NCBI GenBank assembly: GCA_017163975.1
Contig: JAFFSR010000227.1
Span: 2,480,001-2,544,000, forward strand
DNA from: Anastatus disparis
Lineage: Eukaryota > Arthropoda > Insecta > Hymenoptera > Eupelmidae
Direction of reading: 5' to 3'
Length of the DNA stretch: 64,000 nt
How positions within the stretch are numbered: position 1 is the first letter of the stretch; each line of letters opens with the position of its first letter. The position numbers and the translations under genes were made by a program. The notes beneath the pieces were generated by a model, which had not been told where the DNA came from, made no database searches, and worked only from the letters and a program-made list of their open reading frames with translations. Of this stretch, positions 51,561 to 64,000 are shown one piece after another.

Positions 51561-54500
51561 AAGTTTTCAATTGTGTTGCAAGAGAAACTATATCAAAAGT
51601 GATTATTCTAACCATACCGGAAGTGCATTACTTATATTTTTTTTATATTTTTACTCCTTAACATCAGGACCAAATTCAAAAAATATATATATTTATATAG
51701 AAAATGAAAAAAATTGATTGTGCTTCAGAGAAAAAGTAATCTTGTGAATGATATATTATAATATGTTCGCCGTTTTTTTTATGGTGTTCTCCAATCGATG
51801 AAAAACATAAAAAAAAAAAAAAAAACTGGATATTCTTATCGCTAGGAGTACAGGGACCGATCGCAACCCGCCTTCTTCTTCTTACCTACTATAACAGGTC
51901 TGTGTATGTGTGATCTTTATAGCTTCTTCTTTTATTTTATTTTTTTGGTGTTTTTTTTTTTTTGGAAAAAAGATTTCGCTCTGAGATTTTATTTTTTTCG
52001 AGGGGTATTATAACGTACATTCCATCTTTTCTCTCTCTCTTTAAGGAAGATAAAAATGTTAAAAAAAAAAAAAACGAAGAGAACTTCATTCTTATTCTTC
52101 ACGCGTTCGAAATTATGGAGTTCTCCGTGTAGTCTTGAAAAGTATATTAAGCCTTCGGGGGATGAAACAAATTTATTACGGGTACTTTTAAAGTGTAAAA
52201 GAGATAAAGCTTTGGCTTTGTGTTTTCAATAAATCTGTTAAAGGTGATAATACGTGGATTAAAAGTACAAGAGATAAAAAAAAGAAGTTAAGAGAACCGA
52301 AGGAAGGTTATTTTCTGTATACACATCACATGCGCGCGGTGTGTATATACATGGTGTGCACAGTACGCGAATGGGTACCAAAGCGCGCGAACGTACGAAA
52401 CCAAAATGCCTCTATAGTGTCTACCTTTCTCTACTCTATACGCTCGGAGAAATTCCTTAACCCAAAACTTTTATATTAACATCATAAGTTATTCAGCTCA
52501 GACAATGTGACTTTTTTTTTGATTATACTGAAAAACAAAATAACAAAATTCTTTTGTAACTTTCTTTTTATTCATTCTGGATAGTGCGTTTAATTTCACG
52601 TTAAAAGGAATAATAAAAATATGTTAAAATTGTCATGTGATCGAAGGTAAAAGTTAGATAGAATTTGAAGATTTTGAATGAGAATAGAAACCAAAAATTT
52701 AAAATTGAAAACTAAACTTATTATTTCATTGCATTGTAAAACTAAGTAACAATCTAAATAAAAGAACGTATAATGATTACCTAATCGCAGATAATAAATA
52801 TAATAAAAATTACTTAAAGAAAACGGCGTGTGTAACGGTTATAACAATGATATATTGAATGTACATAGATGTATTTTTTTTAAAATTAAATTTTTTTTTA
52901 TAATCATTTCTTTTTTTTGCTCGACTTCTTACGCGTTGAATTGTTTAATACTAGGGTACACCAACTGGACAGTTTACTTTCAAATCCTGAACTTTAAAAG
53001 ACCTTGCTGATAATTTTGCCTTCGGTTAAATTGTAGAACTTGGGATAATATGTATATGTATATTACCGGAACTATGTCTACGTATGTATAACACACATAT
53101 AACGTATTACTATACTTTTCAATTGTAAATGTGAAAGTATTTCAACAAATTAAATGATATCATAAAATCCACTTATGTTTAGTTTTATGATTACTTTCGA
53201 TCATTGGCTTACATTTCTTTCGTGAGTAGAAAAAAAAATAACACTGTTTATGTATTTCTTTTTTTTTTCATAGTTTGATAAATGATTCTAAGAATCTATA
53301 GTATTTCTCTAACCGATTTTCCTGTGTTTCATAAGTTAAAATTCTTTTTTTAAAAAAGAACTAGCGTCTATTGTAAAATGAGAATGGCACACATTGATTT
53401 CTGAAACACCGAGTTTCAATTGCTTTTTAGAATATTATATTTTAACAAACTAAATTAATTTACTGCTATCGTGGTGGTGTAGTTAACATCTAACATAAAC
53501 TGTTACTTTGAAACTAATTTTAGAGCTGAATTCATTATGCAAATTTATTTTTATTTTTAGATTATTGGAAACGTGATGCTTCTAAAATATCTTTTCATTT
53601 CTATTTATACTTTAATAAAAATTTTTAATTTCTACTATAATAACCGTTAAAATAAAATTTATCATTTAATTAATCTTAAATTTCGTGAATAAAAAAATTA
53701 ATTAAGAAAAAGAGAGAATAATAAAAATTCATTTTCAATCTTCTTGCACGGTGATTTCAAATAATTTTAACTTGAACCCTAAAGCGATCACGTTTCTTTT
53801 AAAAAACGTAAATTACCGATCGATCGTCATCACCTAAATTTCATCTCTCTCTAAAAAAAAAAAAAGGGACTGAATCTTTGCGAATTCATCGACAGGCTTA
53901 TAACGAAAACGATAAGTTCGACGTATTTGCTCCTTTTTTTTTGTTGCCAGACTTAAGAGCAACTCTTTTACTACCCAAAAACCAGACCCCTGGGCCTTTC
54001 CAATCTCCTTTTTCGTCCATAAGCGAAAGAGCATGCAGAACTAATGTATGTTGCACGAAATTGTTAAAAAGGAGAAAAAAAAGGAGAAAAAAAGAAAATA
54101 AGAAGTCAAAGACATAGAAAAGAAAGAGAAGAAAGAGAGAAGAAAGAAAGAAAGATAAGGATTCATGTAATCGGCTTGACCTTGGCTCGTGTCAATGGAC
54201 GCGCTCTCTAACGTGTATATATATATATATATATACATATACAGTCAAAGTCATCGTAGTCCTTCTTTCTCTTTCTTTCTTATTCTTCTATGCTCTTTTC
54301 CTTCGTTCCTGACTTCTTTGCAATGTCGACGTCCTATAAGATTCTTCGTGTTCACCAACGGATGTGTTGGCAAGAACGTGTATATATATATATATATAGA
54401 TCCCTTATTTCCCTTTTCGAAATGCAGTGCTTATTCTTTTTTCTCTCTCTCTCTCTCTTTTTGTTCTTGAACTTTTTTGGCCGCGAGCTTTAATGTCGCC

Positions 54501-57500
54501 GCAACGGCGTCAGTTAATGTGTATTTTACCCGTTGATGTTACAAAAATCGAAAAGCAAACTCAGAAAAGGGATATCCCTTTCTTTCTTTGCTTATACATT
54601 TCTTTTATTTTATTTATTCTTTTATTTACTCGGTATTCCAAAGAGTTTATACGCGTCAACTAAACGAGTTTTCACTTTTGTTTTACGTTTATTTGCTTTT
54701 TTCAAAAACTCATGTTACGGCTTTTCGTACGAAACGTTAAAGAAAGATGTAATCATTAATCTAGTTTTTGATGTTAATGAAAAAAAAAAAAATAATATTA
54801 TGGACGTTACGTTTGTGTAAAATGTTAGAAAGTCTATTTGCATTAATACTTTCAATGAGTATATATATCAATGAACTAGTTATTAAAAACGCTTTAGAAA
54901 TTTTTTCGAGATCTAAGATAAGGGCTTAAACTTCAAATTTGTATTACTAATTTATGAGATAACATTATTTTTAAAGCAAAGAATATCAATTAATTTTAAA
55001 ATAAAATTAATCAAAATTTATTTAAAAAAAAAAATATATTACTGGTTGTTTACTAAAATGAAAAACAAAAGAGGAAATGATTCGTGGTAAAATTACTCGT
55101 ATTATTTTTCTAATGTTGGTATCAAGCAAAAGAAATGTTCTCCATATATATATACCGATTAACGCATATATACTCAATAGTATCTTAAAACCCAGCTCAC
55201 ACTTATCTTACAACTCGCAGCCAGCCGCAAAACTACTGCGGGTCTATATTTCCCAAGCTTTGCTTCGTTATTTTTTTTTTTTTTTTCTTGTCTTGTTCTT
55301 CTTCTTTTTCTTCATCTATTTGGTCAAGGAAAAAGGAGATTCAGTGCGATCAAATACGTTTATAACAAGCAAGCGCATGATTTTGCAACATTATAACGTC
55401 TCCTGAGGTATACATCCATCTCTGTGTGTACTTAAACTTATGTGAGCACACTCCCATCGCTATAAACTTTATAAAGAATAAGCTTCTATAGTTGCGTAAA
55501 AGAAGAAAAAAAAAAAACTAACCGAAGAAGAAAGAACAAAATAAGATTAGATATTCAGGGCTATTTGAATCCTCATTTAAATAGACGATTTAGGTTGTTA
55601 AGTAGTAATAGCAGTGAGGTATAAGGCCCCAACGATCGCAGGTGCTTCCGGTCTCTCAAGCCGTGAGTTGCGAGTTGCTTTGCTTCTGTGCTGTGTATAT
55701 ATATACGTGCTGGTGTGCAGCCACCTTAACGCGGCCTTTTAGAAAGTGCATGCGTGATGTAGTTATGTATGTATATATACACACGTATATACTATAGTGT
55801 AAGACCAAGAAAGAGAACCGGGCCTTCGAAATTGGGCTAACGATTCACCGAAAGTCTGGTCTTTTCACTTACACTTTTGGTCAACGCTGGAATTGAAAAT
55901 AAAAATAAAAAAAATACCTCGAGAGGTAGCATTAACGTACTTTGCATCATCGTTACTTTTTTATTTCTATTTTTGTAACGATACACACAATGTCTTTCAT
56001 TGATCGTTCCTGATCGTGTTTATTGATGTTAGAATTAAAATAAAGATAAGTAGGTAATGGGAAAGGACGAAACATATTGTTCTTTGAGAGCACGGGCATA
56101 TCGATAACTTTCGATTGGTGTGAGAAAGAGAAATGACGAAATTCCCTCTCGACGAAGGCACTTGGAGAACACACGAGCCGGAGAAATCTGTATATATATA
56201 TATATACATAAGCCGCAAACGTTGAGCGCGCGCGACACTCTCACATATACTTATATGTACAGGCGTGATCGGATTTTATATTTCAAACTTTTTATCATAT
56301 TTGTTTCTCTTTTTTTTTCAAAGAGAAATTTAATTTAGTATCTATTAAATAATTTTTCAAATTATGCTTGTGGTAGAATGTCTAAATTACTTTTGAAGGA
56401 AACATTTTAATGTATACATTGACTTTAAATGAAAAGAAATTTATCAATTATTTGAATAAGCAGCTGCTTAAATTTATTCATGATGTTAAACAATAAAACT
56501 AAGATTATTTATAGTTTTGTTGAATAAATATTCATTGAAATTTAAAATTTAAATACATTCAATTTTCGCGCGCAAATTCAATAACCAATCACATCGAGTA
56601 TTTAAATGCTTCACAATTTTTGTTTATAAATTTTTCTAAAACTGAAGATTGATACAATATTTTTACTTCAATTTATATTTTCGAAGAGTACTTAAAAGCC
56701 TTACATACATTTTCAACAATATTTTAATTAAGTTTTATTTATCATTTGAAGAATTAAGATGCAAAAAGAAGTAAATTAACATATTTTGACATTAAAGTGG
56801 CGATACTTACACTGTATGTCCATTACTACTGATTTAAGCCTTGCTGAATGTAAATCGTCTGACCTCTAACGTACGCAAAAGAAAAAAATTGATTTGCTAC
56901 GAAAGTAATGAATAATCTTTTGAATTTTTTTTGAAAGATAAATCTAAGCATTCTAAATATTTAAAATAAACACCTAATATTGACGTACAAAAGATCAATC
57001 TATGTTATATTAAGACGCATATTGTTGTTGTCTATGATATAAATAACCTAAAACAGATCATTCGTCCAATGCTTAACGTGGCGAAAAATTCAATTTCGCA
57101 AGGTTACGCGCGGCCTCTCCTTGCGTGAAAGGCGAAGGAATGAAAAAAAAAGAGAGACTTTTAAGATTCGACGAGATTAAATAAAAATGAGACGAAAGAA
57201 AAAGGAGGACGAAGCTTAAAATACGTGACGGAGGAGATTATACAGGCCGATGAAAGAGAGGTTAACAACTTTTACTCCAGAAAGTGAAAAGAAGCCGTGT
57301 AAATTTTTGGTATACGCAACAGTCTTGTATAAATAATTGTTGAACAATAGAACGAAGACGATCGATTGTTTAAAAAAATTATAATGGAATTGTATAAGGT
57401 TATGTAAAAAAAACTTAGTTTTTTTTTGTATTCAAACGTAAAGTCCAATGAATCGTAACGGGAATGAAGATTGGACGAAAGAGGAAAAAAAAAAGAAGTT

Positions 57501-60500
57501 TTTTAAGCGAACAGTTCAAAGAACGATTATTCAAGAGTGTATAAGGACCTTGCGGTTATGCTACTCTCGCACATTCGGCTAAATCTTGACAAGTCGTCTG
57601 CTTCGGCACGAGGTATATATATATATATATATAATGTTTGGAAACTCTTTTCAATGAGCACCGCGCGTCACGCGACCGTGGAAAGTCTGGATTTTAAAGT
57701 ATTACGCGATCTTGTTGACTTATATTCTTCAATATTTTTTTTCTCGTCTTTTAAACCTTTAAACATCATCTTTGCAACATTGTAGCTCTTTTTTTTAGTA
57801 ATTTATGCATCCGCAAGTGGAAAATTGGCGAAGGCTGAAAAATTATTTTTATTTTTTCAATCATGTTATTCTTAGAAACTGAAACACTTTGAAAAATATT
57901 GAATTTAGATATTTCCAAGAAGGTATAATGAAATTTAAAAAGGAAAAAATACGTTAAAATTTTTAATGACGTTAAATTTATATTGGTATAATTATGAAAT
58001 CATCTGGTTGATGAGTAACGTTTATTGCAAAATTTCGTCCATATAACCTTTATTTTTAATCAATTCTGCATATTTTATTAATTTTGCATAACAATATAAA
58101 GTGAAAACATCTGTTGGTAATTAATTCCAGAGCCTATCCTGTTAAAACTAATGCATTTTGAATATTTTCATTTGAAATTGAAATTTCTGTACAACAATAT
58201 ATACATTTTATGCATTGATGTTACCATTCAAATTTGTATAACTGAATTTTAATTCGCCAGAATTCATAAACGTCGCGTAAAAGTACAAATTACGCATAAA
58301 ATTAAGAATAATACGTACGTAAAGCAATTCTCACTTTTTTACGTCTGGAAAGTTTGAAATTTCGTTTTTTAATCTCGAAAGAAAATTAAAAATTTTCTTT
58401 TAATGATGGAAATTACATTAAAAAGTCCCATTTAATTTTCTAATATAATCATAATCAACGAAAAAAGAAAAACTCCAACAATGTAAATGATACACCGAAC
58501 TTTTTTTTTTGAAGAATTAAAAAAAAAGGTCTTTAAAACATTTTTTTTCTCCATATAACGTTATAATGGCATAGAATTACACAATGCGAATCGAGCAAAT
58601 GACAGTTCTTTAACCGAGACTCTGGCTATATACGCGCGCAAGGTAAAACCGTATTATCGCGCGCTCTTTAAAAAATAACGCATACACTAAACGCACAATG
58701 TTATAATATGTCGGAGAGAGAGAAAAAAGAGTTGAAAAAACAAGCGAAAACCGTCAATTTTCTATTACATTTTTATACACATGTTTATTATCCCGGCGCA
58801 ACGAGTTTATTGAAATTTATAAAATATAACAATGTAGAAAACGATGTACTTGAAAGTAAGAAGAAAAAATAAAGAACTATTTCTCAATATAGTTTCGCGT
58901 CGAAAACTGGTTCTTACAATGAATATTTATTTTATTAATAATAACCATATAAATATTAAATTTATTCGTGTATTGCACGGTGCGTTAATGCAAATAATTA
59001 TGTTAAATTTTAGTATGAAGTACGGCATTGCTTTTGAATTAAATTTAATGATGATATTCAACTAGTACCCTCGCACAATAAATTTTTATAATTACCATAC
59101 ACTGATATTTTTAGCTTTTGTAAGTTGTATGTACGCGCTAAAATTGAATTAGAAAATTAGGTGCCTAAAAACCAGAAAAGTCGAAACCTCTTTTTCGTCA
59201 TTGTTTGAAAATTAGTTCAAATGCTTTGTATCAAATTCACTAAACAAAGCATCGAAATTTAGACCGTTCAACAACAAAAAAAAAGAAGAAGAAGAAATAA
59301 AAGAAACGAGGTAATTACTCATTATAATTCTATTCATACAAAATACGCGCAATAATTTTGAAACCAGTACCACACACGCAGAGAAAAGAAAAACCCATTC
59401 CCTTTGTCCATCCAACGAAATTAATGCATCAAACTCTTCTTTTTTTTTTCTATTTAATCGTTCTTTATTTAACACGCGTGCACTCATGCTTTACACACAA
59501 ATTCGCAGTTTTAACGGAACATACACGCGCTTTAGGCATTGCGTAATTCGGACGGTATACGGTTAACATATATACATATATAAAGTCCAGTGATTAGCCA
59601 TTCTTTTTTTTTTCCTTCTTTTTTTTTATTTTGCACCAACAGATGCGTATAGTCTTTTGCGGAGAGCAAGAGTCGAGAGATACACATCGATTGCAGCACT
59701 TTTTTTTTTAAACTTGGCTATAGTTGCAAGCCCAGTTTTTTTTTTTTTTTTTTTCGTGACGAAATGCTCTGAGCTGCGGATAGGTCCTCGTAATGCGTGT
59801 GTATGTGCGTGCAAAGTGGAAACTTGATTTTCTCGCGAAGTTGGAAAAATAAGTATCTTTATACGGAAGAATCAGGTCGGAGCTTTAAGTTTATTATACT
59901 CGCGACGAGTTAGTGACGTATTCTTTCGTATTGAAAAAAAAAATAAGGATTTTCAATAGTTTTATTATTTCCCGATGGTTTATGATGATCGAATCGTGCA
60001 CATGCAACTTTGAAAAGTACTGGTTGGTAATTAGAATAAATTATTCTTTTATTTATAATATTTATGAATTTATAAATCTTAATCCAATTGCAATTGGATG
60101 GATTTATTGGTCTGGCATTAGCATATGCATCAAAATTTGATATTTAATGCGAAGATGATGCGCGAAGGATATGTAAATTATTAAAAAAGAAATATACGCC
60201 AACGTTATATAATAATTTCCTCCGTAGTTATAAATAGATTCTAAAAAGTAAGTTTAACGCTGTAACATTAGCGAAGAAAAACCAGTAGGTAAAGTATTTT
60301 CAATTATATTTTCTATAGCCATTAAATCTGTCAAATGTTAAATTAAAGTACCGAGCTGAAATTACACATTACGGGGTACAAATTTATCTAATAATATACA
60401 ACAATTCGTTATTTAAATAAACCATAAATTTATTATTTTAACGATATTCCTCAAGCGCGTAATTAGAACATTTAGTTTATATTTACGTTTGTACGTTGTG

Positions 60501-61416
60501 CATATACGCAACTAGAAGCTACTTATAGTCGGAGTGCTATCTTCGTTATTTATACGGCGAGTTTAAATATGCTAAAATGTGACATTAAAAATAAATACAC
60601 TATACTCACGGCACATAATATTCCAATAAACTTTTCGCGCGCATTTAAATATTAGCAATGTTAATGCATACTTTACTCTTGTTTACAGACGCTTGTTAGA
60701 TTAAGCATCTACACCGGTTAGAAATTTTAAATTCGTTTTCAATTTACCGCGATGCGATGGAGCTCGTTAAGAAAAATTGATTTTTAAATTTTGCAATTTA
60801 TTAATCCGATAAATAAACTATTATTTAATATAATCAATTACGTTAATTGTTGGGTTGACTAGTATATTATTAAAGTGGCTGTTATCTTTTTAAAAAATCG
60901 ACTGTTAATTACTGATTAATGAAAAATTCCGAATCAGATTCTCGTTAACGTTAATTTAGACCGAGCAAAATGCGAGTAACTAATTAAACCTAACTGCTGC
61001 ATCACGAGGCAATAAAGTTAACTTCCTTATAAGCAACGAATAAAAATCATCTGTGAACCAAATTTAAAAAAAAGGAAAAAAAATGCAAAATTTTAATATC
61101 AAACAATAGATAAAGCAACATAATTAATGAATGTATAACAAAAAGCATTTAAAGAAACCTAACGCGTATATATGGAACCTAATACCATGCAATTATGATA
61201 TCACACCTAGAAAATACATATTGGTCTCCGCAGTTGCGCCCGCTAGCTCTAATGGTCTAGTTCATATATTCCTATTCCTTTTCGCGCAGGATAAAAAAAG
61301 AGAAAAAAAAGAAAAAAAAGAAAAGGAAAATGCTGTCTCAATATATAACATTGAATATCATGGGGCAACTGTGTGCAGCAGTAGTGTTGAAGGTAAAAGT
61401 TTTTCATTCGGATAAA

Positions 61417-61430
61417 CGCCCCCTAGCGGC
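61417..61430 (-). promoter_or_regulatory. CTCF-like insulator motif
   Basis: The minus strand reads GCCGCTAGGGGGCG, which fits the conserved CTCF core CCASYAGRKGGCRS closely (CCGCTAGGGGGCG, one mismatch in the first part). CTCF is conserved in insects and binds insulators and chromatin-domain borders. A single motif in 64 kb is only suggestive, but so long a GC-rich match stands out in AT-rich DNA. Confidence 0.45.
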
Positions 61431-63162
61431 ACAATAGAATTCAAGTCTAAAGCGAAAGGGTCCACTATATAATAATAAAACGTGATAGCAAGCTTTGCGA
61501 GGTCATGGCTATGCAGTCATATATACACGTATAAATATATACATATATATACTATATATACATAATGCAATCCTAGAATTTAGCGTGTGGGCGCACAGCT
61601 GATTTATCGGCATCTTCGCCGTGGGCAGGCTATGTAACTTTTCTCTCCCTTTTTTTTCTTTCATATATTTTTCATTTTCTTTTAGTTAAACTTTTTTAAA
61701 GTTTCTATATACACTTACTCGTTCCTTTTTTTTTGGTTACGCTAGGCTCTCTTGTCAGCTGATTATCATCGGCTGATTATACATTTGGCTTGTTTTACTT
61801 TAGTACTCAAGAGCAAGAGCACCTTAGAAAATGCATACATATATAATATATGGTATATATATATGTGTGTGTATAGGCATGGGTATATAAAGGGAGAAAA
61901 AGGGAAGGAGTGACATGAAATACGACTGGTTAAAGGAACGTATATAAAGGATGTGTATAATCAAGTTAACGTTTATATACATACCGCGGTGTTGTAGTTT
62001 TCAATTATGTTGTGTTGTAGCTTTTGCTCAAAGATGCGCGCGATGTCCTTTTTTTTCAATTTATTTGTTAAAACCAACCAAAGGGAATATACTTGTGAAG
62101 GGTTAATTGATTATAATTAAGTTTTTGAAATTGTTCAAAGTTTCTCGAGAGTTTTTCATATATGTAAATAGCGTTAAAAAGGGCCCCCCCTTTTTATAAT
62201 TGCATGAATATTCAAGTGACAATTTTTCATTTAGATTAAGAAGTTGTCACTTTAAGTGACGTTAAATTGCATTTTTGTTGTGTGATTTATAGTTTCCAGA
62301 GAGAGATTAAAATATATTACCTTGAGCTCAAGTGCTTGATATATACGTTCGAATGAAGATGTTTCATATTGGAATAAATAATTGTTTGCATTTATTAAGA
62401 GGCATATGCAAAGCGTCGAGAGATAATAAACCGATTTTGCTAAGTAATAAAAAATTACTAATCTATTAATAAATTTGGATAATGTCAAAAATTTATTTTA
62501 ATAAAAAAATCAAACTCTCATTACCATAACCATTTTACTTAAATTCTTTTATTTTTTATTCAAATTTCACATTGGATTAAGTGCATTTATTTATATGTAA
62601 AAAATTTTTTGCATTAAAAATTGCTAGAAAATCCGTTAAACCAAAGTAATGTTAAAATGGCAGGATTGAAAGGATGAAATTCGATGCAGACGTTAGATAA
62701 TAAAGTTAACACTGTGTAAATAACGGATATTTTATAATCTTTAGACTTTATAATTGCAATTAGTAAAAGCGTTTATTATTTTCTCTCGCTTAATGATTTA
62801 TGTACCAAAAACTTGTAAAACATAATTTATCGTTCAGCCTTCATTTGTCATGCGCTGGAGCTTCTAATTATGGGATTCAAGTTTGAAAATTTTATTACTT
62901 TTTTTCTTTTTAACGACACCATCTCCTCTCAATATTAATGCAATTTGCATTAGTTCTGGCTTGTCGATGATAAAAGAAAAATATTTTTTGCACGAAGCTT
63001 CAATGATTTAAATTTGTATCTTCTATTTTATTTTTTAAAATGAAAAAATAAAAGATGAAAAGGATTTCAAAAGCATATTTATATACAAGTTTAAATTGAG
63101 CTTATAAATAAAAGTGCATCCCTTCGTGCAGAGCGTCATTTTTCTTTAGCGGCAATAGATGA

Positions 63163-63184
63163 AGAAGAAGAAGAAGAAGAAGAG
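63163..63184 (+). repeat. (GAA)n microsatellite
   Basis: About seven GAA/AGA units. A similar tract lies near 24029-24049. Confidence 0.9.
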
Positions 63185-64000
63185 TAACGTTACTCACGAT
63201 GTTTATCTAAGTCTCGATATAATTAATAGCAGCTTGTGTCCCTTGCGATGATAAAAAGAAAAAAAATCTTCTCTCGCTATATTTTTTTTCGCTTCTGTAT
63301 TTCAATTTTTTTTTCTTCTTCTTTTATTAAAAAAAAAAAACAACTTTTCTAATATTCTATTCTAAGAGTTCAGTATACGTATATAGATGTATATATGTGT
63401 TTCATTATAGTTGCATGAGTACTAAAGCTAGCGTGAATTTCATTTGGCTGTTACTTGTCAGTGAGCCAAGTAATAACCGTATATCGCGTTTAGCTCGTAT
63501 TACCGATTACCTTGTGCTCTCGCGTCACCTTCACATATACCATATACTTCCAAGCTTTGAAAAAAAAAAAAAAAATACTCGCCGTTTTGCGGCCTATACG
63601 TATGCTATATTACGTTGGAATAAAAGTTACAAATATAAACATTATAATGTACATCACTTTGCGTCCGAGGCCCTTGGAGGAATATGAAAAAGAAAAGTCG
63701 GCCTTTTTTTTGTTCTTTCTTTTCTAAGATACGTTACTTTATCCGCAAGAATCTTTACAACTTTTGTACACACGCCGAGCAGTACAAATGGTTTTTACAA
63801 AAGTGCGAATAGCCTTATGGCTTTTGTCGATTATGGCCTTGAATAATTTCAATGCTATTTCTCATATGTTTTCAATGAGATCTTTATTTTTATGAAAATT
63901 TTGTTTTGAAAATACATTTCTAAAAAATTACCGTGTAGAATTTTAAAAATTTTTCTTTGAAATTTCATATGAATCGACTCGAAAGTTTTACATAACGAAT

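Larger units (their letters stand above)
51561..64000. other. Gene-poor AT-rich DNA to the window edge
   Basis: No conserved exon was recognised. The stretch contains TA microsatellites (54215-54234, 57613-57633), a (GAA)n tract at about 63163-63184, a poly-T run near 59738-59754, GC-richer patches at about 55590-55860 and 57050-57260, and the CTCF-like site listed separately. It may be intergenic DNA or a long intron. Confidence 0.45.

Noticed and set aside
54041..54493. Several Tyr-Ile repeat frames
   Set aside because: They run through TA microsatellites and pyrimidine tracts and are not protein-like.
9266..64000. Known conserved insect microRNAs
   Set aside because: I looked by eye for common mature sequences (let-7, bantam, miR-1, miR-9, miR-124, miR-8 and others) and saw none. 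A hairpin search was not possible.
1..64000. CRISPR arrays, bacterial operons, viral insertions, mitochondrial insertions
   Set aside because: No regularly spaced repeats, no bacterial-style gene blocks, and no sequence recognised as viral or mitochondrial.

Overview
The window reads as nuclear DNA of an insect. Three spliced protein-coding genes with GT-AG introns can be joined completely, and each matches a conserved animal family. Introns and intergenic DNA are very AT-rich, with many TA, GAA and poly-T microsatellites and scattered GC-richer islands. The proteins, intron sizes and composition would suit a hymenopteran, but no marker here settles the order. Nothing bacterial, viral or CRISPR-like was recognised.

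Layout. (1) 1-9.5 kb is compact and genic. A 69-base first coding exon on the minus strand (1023-1091) matches the conserved N-terminus of chloride intracellular channel proteins (Clic / exc-4); the rest of that gene lies off the left edge. Head-to-head with it on the plus strand is a short TTC12-like TPR protein (2573-3819, 4 exons, 268 aa). It converges on a minus-strand UPF0415/C7orf25 (DUF1308) homologue (4018-5462, 4 exons, 400 aa). That gene shares a 616-base divergent promoter interval with Pescadillo (6079-9265, 8 exons, 622 aa), a ribosome-biogenesis factor. The four are ordinary cellular genes with no evident common pathway.

(2) From about 9.5 kb to 64 kb I find no gene I can join into a conserved protein. 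This roughly 54-kb AT-rich stretch is either intergenic or a large intron of a gene whose coding exons lie outside. It holds a dispersed tRNA-derived SINE (three copies), a T-rich non-autonomous repeat with imperfect terminal inverted repeats (three copies), one ankyrin-repeat ORF (44289-44594), one small cysteine-containing orphan ORF (36076-36327, minus), a promoter/first-exon-like island near 51.2-51.56 kb, and a strong CTCF-like motif at 61.42 kb.

(3) The strangest stretch is 44895-45290, almost entirely A and C on the plus strand. It sits inside a SINE copy, and a smaller A/C-rich insertion lies inside the neighbouring repeat copy. Both look more like assembly or base-calling artefacts than biology, but they should be checked.

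No previously undescribed biological system can be claimed. The most unusual biological signal is a 5'-flank/mid-body inverted repeat in the SINE copies whose two arms appear to change together between copies.
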